A DNA stretch of 64,000 nt from Terebella lapidaria (Eukaryota > Annelida > Polychaeta > Terebellida > Terebellidae): contig OX424560.1 of assembly GCA_949152475.1 (NCBI GenBank), forward strand, positions 19,221,106 to 19,285,105, read 5' to 3'. Made by a program: the position numbers and the translations under genes. The notes beneath the pieces are model-generated. The model was not told the DNA's origin, did not search any database, and saw nothing but the letters and a program-made list of their open reading frames with translations. Positions 52,901-61,900 of this stretch are shown here, one piece after another; within the stretch, counting starts at the first letter, position 1, and every line of letters begins with the position of its first letter.

Positions 52901-55900
52901 CCCCGGTGCTTTTCATTTGTTCATCTATGGCCGGTGGTCATAAAGTTCTATGTGCAGAGAAGAGAACGGGCGATTTTTGGCTTTCGCGCCGAAGCTGAGC
53001 CGAGAATTATTGCCCTGACTGGAGGAGCTTTCGGTAAAAGCACAAAAGCATCATGGCGGATAGACCGGAAGTTCGAAGAGAACCACGTGGGGGTCATATC
53101 GAGTCATATTATGGAGAGTATTGTGAATATGAAAGTCCATCTAACCGATTTAGCCGTGTGATATTGAACACGGTCCATAACTCTTTATGTCTGGAGCTCA
53201 ATCGAGCGACTGTTATGTTTCGTCGCGGCTCTTTTTTCAATTAGAAGTGTTCGATAGGTTTTTCATAGCGAAATATCACCCAGCTCTTTCTGCTGTGTTG
53301 ATATACGGTGTCAGCGCTGATGGAATTATATCCGCATCAGAACCCTGCACTTATATAACATAGTATGTTGAACTCACTGATGAAATGGTAACTTTTAAGT
53401 GACGGTGTGGATTTAGCATTAGGAACATGTATTGCATTTTCTACGTGGCATATATAAAGTTTAATGTATGCATGTTGTTTCTCCTTAAACATTCAATAAC
53501 GCTGGTGTGTTCGTGTATATTTTTTATTAGTTCATTCATAATTATTTCAAAAGGGTTGAATTGGATTTCGAAATATAAGTTGTGAAAGGCTGTATGCGTT
53601 TTACTGGGATAGACCATGACACTCTATTCTTTTCTTTGCATCCCTTGTCGATTGTCAGTCGTTTTCCTCCCCTCCCAAGTATGGAAACAAAGATCATTTT
53701 CCATACACCCAAGATTAATATTCGCAGTGGAATCGACATCCCTTCGCGGGTTTCCATCTCCGAACGTTTAGTTGCAACGTAAAAATCCGCGGTCTCTACA
53801 TTAGCGTTTAATTCAAAATCCATATGTTTCGAACGCCCGACTGGTCACCGAATGACGACTACTGTAACAAAACGGTCAAAGCCTGGCAATATGAGCAATG
53901 CCGTCGGACCGTTCACTGACCGTTATTAAAGCTGAACTATCTCCTCCGTCATTACTGGGGGAGTTTATTCTACTGTTATTAATTCGCTACCGTATTTTCT
54001 CCGGTCCGCTACCTTTACGTGTTCAATGGAAAATGGCGGTCGGGACTATACCGTACTTTCACGCCTTACGCCCCCAGTCAGTGGAGTCGTATAAATGGTC
54101 ATCCATAACGGAAAACGTCTCTCCATTTTGCGGGTTTTCCTTTCGAAGCCCCAGTCCCACTTTCCGCTAGGTGAGAGGGGACATAAATCAATGATTACGT
54201 CAGAATTCTGTCTCCTCGCAGTCACAGATGTCAATAAAATATCACGTCCGAGCTAAAAATAAGAATGTCTGAGAAAAGGTCTCGTGTTGATGTTTGACTC
54301 ATGAGCTCGGGAACAGCTGTCGCGGGCCATATATTTTATACTCTTGAAGTATTACAAATTCTATATTTTTGAATTACACCAGCTATTAAAAATATAGAGA
54401 GAAAAAGTATTATATTTTTAATGTGTGTCCATATGTGTTATAAAGCCAAAAAAGTTCATTTATAATTCACAGCTTTGCAGATATGGATTTTATAATATAA
54501 TCAATGTATGTAAGTAGTTTCTCCAAATGAAAATGTATTTTATCCTTCCCTTGAATAAATATATGTCCTTACTATTTACAGGGGCTGAAGACTACTGCCA
54601 ACTAGAGACGTTTAATGGACGCTGCCTTGAAGATCAAGTGATAGTTATGACGCGTGCCAAGTATGGCCGTATGCGATTGGGACGCTGTATAAAAACGAAC
54701 TTTGGTTACAAGGGGTGTGAGGCAGACGTGCTCGACATTGCGCATGCGCGCTGCTCCGGAAGGCGTAGCTGTGATATCCCAGTTCCTGACGCCATGTTGG
54801 ACAGCAGGGACGCGTGCCATGGGGATCTCAAGCTTTACCTAGAAGTGGAATATGAATGCGTCAATGGTGTGTATGAAAGGGGAAAAAACACGCATGTAAA
54901 GACTTAAATATAACGATTTTTGTAGCTGACACCAATTGTGTGTTATACTGTAAATTCTGTTGTCGGGTTAAAGTTGTCAGTTTTTTCTGTGAAGCAAAAT
55001 CCTACCATGGAACATCAGATAACTGTGCACAGAACTGATAGATAGATAACATGATTTGGGTTGTGGCGAATTCGATTTGCATATATAGTACAAAAACATA
55101 TTCATCATCTCAGTTAAGGATTTAGGTATCGCATATCTATGACAGCATCGGTATCGCCGTTCTATTGATGTGTAATTCTAACTTATCAACACAGAGAAAT
55201 CCAGCTTCCGGTTCTCATTCAGATAAGCATCTCAGCCAACAGATTTCAAGCACCCAAAATAGCAAGGAGAAAAGGCAGAAAATTGATGACCACTGAAAGA
55301 AAAATCCAGTTTTTTTGCAGCGAAATCTCTTAACCATTCCTGAAGTGTGTGTCTAAAATATAAGCCAGAAATTGAATCTGTCAGAAAACGTTTTCCTCCC
55401 GACTAGTGACCACACTTCTCAAGCGATTGATCACCGCTTTTTAGCTCAGCAAAAAGTTCAACGTTCAGGCCAATCTCGTGGTGAAAAATATAAACTATTG
55501 CAGAGAACTCTGCCCGGAATTTCGACAGTTCCAAGCATTGGAATGGCGATATTTCTGAAGCAATGTGATATGTTTCCTAAGACCAAAGATAGACGCCGAA
55601 CATGGATTAGTACAAGGGATTTTTATTCCAATTAGGTTTTTTCCCCGTTGCTGCCTCGTTTTATCGATAAAAATTAACTTTCCTCTTTGCGTTCTCTTTG
55701 AGTTTGGATTGCAAAGCTTTGTAGCTTCATTTTGGAAAGGACGGGACTAGGGTATTGATTAACACAACACAGAGAAATTGATAATGCTGAAAATATGTTA
55801 CCGTTTCCAAGAATCAAAACAGCAATGTTTGGTCATCGTCACCTTTCCATTATCATAAGAATTAGAACGTGTCATTTTTTTTGCCCAGATTTTGAATCTT

Positions 55901-58900
55901 ACCCAAGATATTATAATCGATTTGTTTTCGAAAACACTTTTATCAGTCACTATCAGTAATTATTAAGTCATTATTATCATAAAAATCATTGATCATTCGT
56001 TGAAATCTCTGACAGTAGAAGTTTATAATCATATTTTTTGAGTAGTAAAATCAATTTAAGGAAGTATATGAAACTCTGTCAAACAAAGTTTTTTTTCTTC
56101 ATTTTTCTAATGGAATAATTAACATGAACATCCGATCTACTTATCGACCTCCCTTTCTGAGGAATGTGGTTTCGATATATATCACAAAACAACATCATCA
56201 ACTTGTCAAACATAGAGTCACTGTTAGAAATCAGGATGTGTAGAACTCGGTGAAGTTTTCTGCTAAGTGACGATATCTTTCAGCAACTCGAGACCTTTCA
56301 CGAAAGAGAATAATAGACCACAATTACAAAACCTGTATAGGCCAGATTACAGGAAGCCCCATTATCTGTTCTATTTTCTTTTTGATTTTTATATATACAC
56401 GTATAAGGTTCTAGCGAAGTCTGGAAGCGAGCGATATTGATGTAATAAATGTGAAATATTGACTAGCTTCGAGAGACGTCGGTGGGTTTTGTTTTCGGAC
56501 TTTCACCCTTGTTTACGTTAATGTATATCTCGGAAAGCTTTCCTCTGGCGGAAAATGAACTTCTCTTTTGTACGTAGCCGATGGAGATGTTGTGATCTTT
56601 CTCTGCCATACTTGACATTAATTCAAAGGAATAAAAAATAACGAATGAATATTGTTGAAACTGGCTAAATCCCCTACATATCTCAAGAATACCGTTAATG
56701 TTAACTGCTCGTGTTACAGTGTTTATGATCTAAATCATGATATTTCTGATGATAGTCATAGTGTTATTTCTGGATATTCTGAAAATTTAGGAAATATACA
56801 GAAAAACTGATTTATTCGAAATTTATTTGTATTTTTTAGTATTGTTGCATCCGTGTTGTTGGACTCATCCATGCACAATACTGAAATAACTCGAGTAATA
56901 TTACAAAAAATGTAATTTGTCGCGTGGACTTTACCTACATACCCGATATTGCAGACTGTTTTGTAATTTCCCAGCTAATTGCAATGCGACTGTGCAATGT
57001 ATAATGAATTAACTTTCGTTCAATGTGCAAGCACGTACATTGGACAGGTAAAATTCAGGTAAAATTTAGGTAGCGCACATGTTTTGGGTTGTTTTCAAAT
57101 CATAAGTATTTTTTTGGTAAGACAAGATATAGACATATTCAAACCAATATAATACCAATGCATATTATGGTAGTTAACTACTGAGTTCATTCATTGACCA
57201 GACAAATATGTATAATAATATAATGTATTAATAATAAACATAATTATGCTAATTACTTCCAGTTTCCATACCGGAGGTAGACAGTTGTGCTCCGAATACG
57301 ACCAACAACGTCACCGCTGCATCCGGGTATTTTGCTAGCATCGTAACCACGGAAACCAATTGTGGTAACGAATATTCCCCGTGGAAAATCTGGGCGTTAC
57401 CAGGGCAACGGATTAATATCACGTTAATGGATTACGGCAAGCTGGATACATATGATACGCCCACGGATATTATTTCAAAGCCCAAGGCATCAAGCATAGA
57501 GACCGCGGAGCAGATTTTATGTAAGGAGATAGCTATGGTGGAGGAGGACGGGTCCAGAACGACGTTATCGTCGTGTGAAGGAAGTGACGCAATTGATGGA
57601 CTACGCTATACGTCGACTGGACATAACGTCACGCTTTACTTCCGGAGTCGCGCCCTCGAAGCGGAGTCGCCGTATCTCATAAAATATGAAGGTAATTGTC
57701 TGAGATTTCTACTCCATGCTCAACAGCGTAAATCGTATGCATTGAAGTAATTTCGTAAGCATGTCTTTAAACAATTAGTTAATGGACGAAAGATGTATTG
57801 TTGTATTATTACCACAACCTATATAACCGTTTTGTATCCTGACAATTAACTAATTGATGAACGAATTAATATGTCCATGTTATATTACCTAATGCAATCA
57901 ATTAACATGGTACATGATACTAAACACATAATTAGAAACATTAACGCCACGATTTTGATTGGCTCTGACAATTCTACGTCTTCTCCCCGCGCAAGTACAC
58001 TCATAACCATGTCCTGTTCGTTCAGCTTCCGCCTAGTACAACTCCACCTGTGGCGATTTCGTGACTTCCCCCCATTGGGGCCATTGCTTCCTGCTATCGG
58101 ACGGTACATAGGGACAGTTATTGGTCCGTATCGGGCCGCTCCCAGGGCGGTTACAGCGCTCTAACTGTATTAATGTCGGCGATAAGTCAGCGCATATCGG
58201 TACAACGCGGTGATTTATTATACCGAGACGCGCCCAGTTTCGAGCGGAATATTTTTCGAGAGTAAATAGGGGGAATGATTTGTACACGCGGAGAAAAACA
58301 ACGGATAGTTCATGTACTATTGTTCATTTTGAATAGCCATCGTATGAGGGTTCTTCTTAGGGGGTTACTTTGTGCACTATCGATCGTCTTAAAGCAGTTT
58401 TAGGCTCGTCATCGTGACTGATTCATAGCTTGCCTCGATAGGTTATACTTTTATTGTCAACAGATGATTATTTTCATATTACTCACGTCTGATATCGTGC
58501 AAAGGTTTGTTGTTCAAGCACTAAAATTTGTTCCAACGAATTATTGAATATGGGTAGGCCTAAAGTGTTCTTGATAGAGGGAAGTCATTAACTGCTTCGT
58601 GTTGCGTTCGGATTTTGGTGCATTTTTAAGTATCTCTAAAATACCTTGCTGAAATGTGAAAGTGCATAATAACATAAAGGTGTTTTCAGGGAAAATGCTT
58701 ATGATTACGCATAGGTATAACTGACCTACTAATTATCGGTCATCTCTTTATAGCCACATAGGATTTCATGTTATTACAGATTTATGAAACAACATTTACC
58801 ATCTTAGTTTTTGCTACTTTCATCGCTGCAAGAAAGTGAAGATCAAACCCAGCTCCCCACTAAATGCCAAACCTTTTAGAAAATCATTATTTCACATGTA

Positions 58901-61900
58901 GCTAGCACAAACGTGCGCACCTGTTTCGCGTCCTTTATTAGCTGGTATTAGAAAACGACGTAAATGTTTATTTGAGATCTAGTTCATGGGCTCTACAAAC
59001 CAAAGATGGTGGGTGTACTTACTTTTCTGACTTCCGCAGCAGGAAAGTAAGCACTGTAAAAATAAGTTACCTTTTCCGACTGTAATAGATGTGCATTTCA
59101 CTACCTTATTCAAACATCAATATTTGCTTTCCAAATTCATTATTCAAATCGGATATCATAGACGTAGAAAGTTTTATCTAATGATCATTTTCGTTTTGCC
59201 AGTCGATCAATCACGTGACCGAAATCTGGCCAATCCCGTGCGCTGACTGGACGCCACGGTAATACGAAACTTATTTTATAGCCCCGTATGGATTCGCCAG
59301 ATTTATCTAACGCGGGCTAATTGGCTTGATCACGTTGAAATTTATCATGTCCAGACCACCCTCTCCTCTTACCCCACTAACACATTCATATGTACGAGTA
59401 GGCCCTAACCCTCGAGGGCTGGGTGGATTGTCGGTCCGATCACTGCTCGCAAGATTTCAACGGGCAAGACGACTGGTTTCTATTTATGGTAAGAGATGTG
59501 CCGCCTAGGAGCAATTTAGCCAAATGGAGTTTTTCGTTCTTTTTCGCTCTTTTTTCGGCCAACGTGATGACACTAGACGTTCTATTTGATTTTGATACAT
59601 TTGTCAAAGGTTATTGGAATTTTCTGTGACCGCTGCCAGCAGGCGACACGATGACATTTGTAACCGCTGTCACGACAAGTTTCGAAAACATGGAACGAAG
59701 GGAAGCCCGCTGAAAAAAAAGAAACACATTTTTGTGTTTGCCTTTTCTGTTAGAATGAATTCTCCATTAATCTATCTGAAACTCGCGTGATTTTCCCAAG
59801 AAAGAATGTCATAACAGTCAACGAACGTAGTTGATTTTTGCGCCACATTGGGTATTCTTCTTGGTCTAGAAGCACATATACATGTACATACTGACAGATA
59901 GAGACTGTGCATGTTCCTTTTCAAAGCATTAACTATTTAAAACCGGTAACGTTGATGTTCGTTCTACACAAGTTTTTATTATTGCCCAGAGCATGATCAC
60001 TTTGAAAACAATACATATGTAATATTTGTGTGACGCACGCTATTACACTATATAAAAACGAAACCAGATTATGTAAAAATATTGCAATTGCTATAAAACT
60101 ACCAGACTACACCCACCCACCAATATCATGCAGACAACTCCAATAAATTAAAACCGTTTCGTTTTTATCTCTCCACTTCGCCCTGCAGTGATTGGCTGTC
60201 CGGACATCGAGGCTGGCAAGTTTACGTGGGTAGCGCGTGAGGGCGACAAGATCTCGGTGGGTTGTCTGGGGTCAGACCTCACGTGGCACCTCACGTGCTT
60301 TGGGAACGTGTGGCACGGACAGCCGGGCAACTGTTCAGCCGGTGAGTACGTCACAGACGTCCAAGTGGACGGGTGGTATCACTTTTGACGTTTATATCGT
60401 TATTATTTCAAAGCATTTGGATAGGGGTAAAGGAATATTGCTTGAACTTACAGGTAGGAAGTTCTGCTTTGTTTATGAATACGTACAGGAATTTCATTGT
60501 ATTTTTGTTTAATTGTGAGTCTCTGTCAGTATAACATGATTGTAAATTTTCATGACAATTATCACTTTATTGACGATGGAATCATGACTTTGGAAAACTC
60601 AATTTCGTATCGCATAACTCCATAATTTATGATTGAAACATCCATTATTTCATCTTTCAATGTACATATGGAATGGAAATTCCTGAAAGGAATGAGCCAA
60701 CATTTTGCCATGTATGTTCGTATATTATTGTTGAATATTTTGTCTGGCTTTCATAGATAATTGCATCAGATATCCCTGAACAATGCACTAGTATACCAAA
60801 ATAATAAATCCAGGTTGAAATGTAACTTGAAATCAAATGGCACATCATATACTGTAAGGCCTACGAAGAAACCATAGAATAATATGTTGTATATGTATGT
60901 TGGCCAACAAATTTAAATACCAAATTATCGCGTGCTGCATCCTTGTATTAATGTTCACTGATCATAAAATCGGACGATTTAGAATACCTATGAGTCTGAC
61001 GTCAACATTGCTAGAACTTTTTGAAAATCGAATGCGAATTCAAATGACTGAAAATATGTGCAGAGGTAAATAATAACGCAAATCAATTTCACTTCCAATG
61101 TCTGGGAACTGCTAGGGCAAATGTTCCAGAATGAGCCGTGTTAAAATGACAAATTGAATTACACTTTTCAAATTTCGAGCATGCACTCACTGATCTCACA
61201 GATTTTGTTCTCGTTAATACATTCCTGCGAACTATTCATTGAGATGAGAATTTAAAAAAAAATATCGCGGTAAGTTCACTCGTGAGTCCACATCATCTGA
61301 AAAACACCTCCCCTTGTAATATGGTGGATTCCTAATTACAAAGACTCTGTTTGCCAAGGGGAAGCCTGGCCATGCTTGATCAGTTCAAGGGAACCACCAA
61401 CCTTGAAGATCAATCCTTTAAGTAAACATAATAATGAAACACAAATTTAAAACGCTCAGACAAATTTTATTGATCTCCAAAAACTGGATTCAATTAACGT
61501 AGTGGAGGATACTACAAGTCGCACCATCTTGATCAAATTTAGACATCGATGAGAATATCCAGTGCTCTGAGTGTTATTGAGTTCAGTAGGAATGAAACAA
61601 ATATTTACAAAGTGCATTCAATGTCGAGGCATGTTCATTTTATGTCAAACATTTTGCACGAGCGATGCGCTTTAGGAATGCTTTAGGAAATAGCAAAACT
61701 TACTGGTGCTTCTTCATCATGCAAGTCAAAGAAAGTTGAATGTATATTTCTTATTTTTCAGGCGAGATCAAGGACACACGAAAGCCTGGAGACGGTATGT
61801 CGCTCTCACTCGGTATGTACCGTATTTCCTCGCACGGCAGCCCAACAAACGTCTGACCTAATACGCATGCGCTCTGACATCGTGCAGTGACAGTGATCGC

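Larger units (their letters stand above)
31966..54581 (+). other. Intron 1 (22.6 kb), no nested gene recognised
   Basis: The intron is bounded by GTAAGT and TTTACAG. I looked for coding segments on both strands and found only short frames without domains. GC- and CpG-richer patches stand out at about 33.0-34.1 kb, 47.5-48.7 kb and 52.4-54.2 kb; the rest is AT-rich with many ACATGTAC-type words. The longest frame (minus strand, 52344-52916) shows no recognisable domain. Large first introns that separate a signal-peptide exon from the mature protein often hold regulatory elements; that is inference here. Confidence 0.7.

Noticed and set aside
52344..52916. 190-codon minus-strand frame in intron 1
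   Set aside because: No recognisable domain, overlapping frames on the other strand, and a length not surprising in a 64-kb window read in six frames.
54867..54876. Alternative exon 2 donor GTATGA at 54871
   Set aside because: It would leave the wrong phase for exon 3; only the donor at 54867 keeps the lectin and CUB domains in frame.
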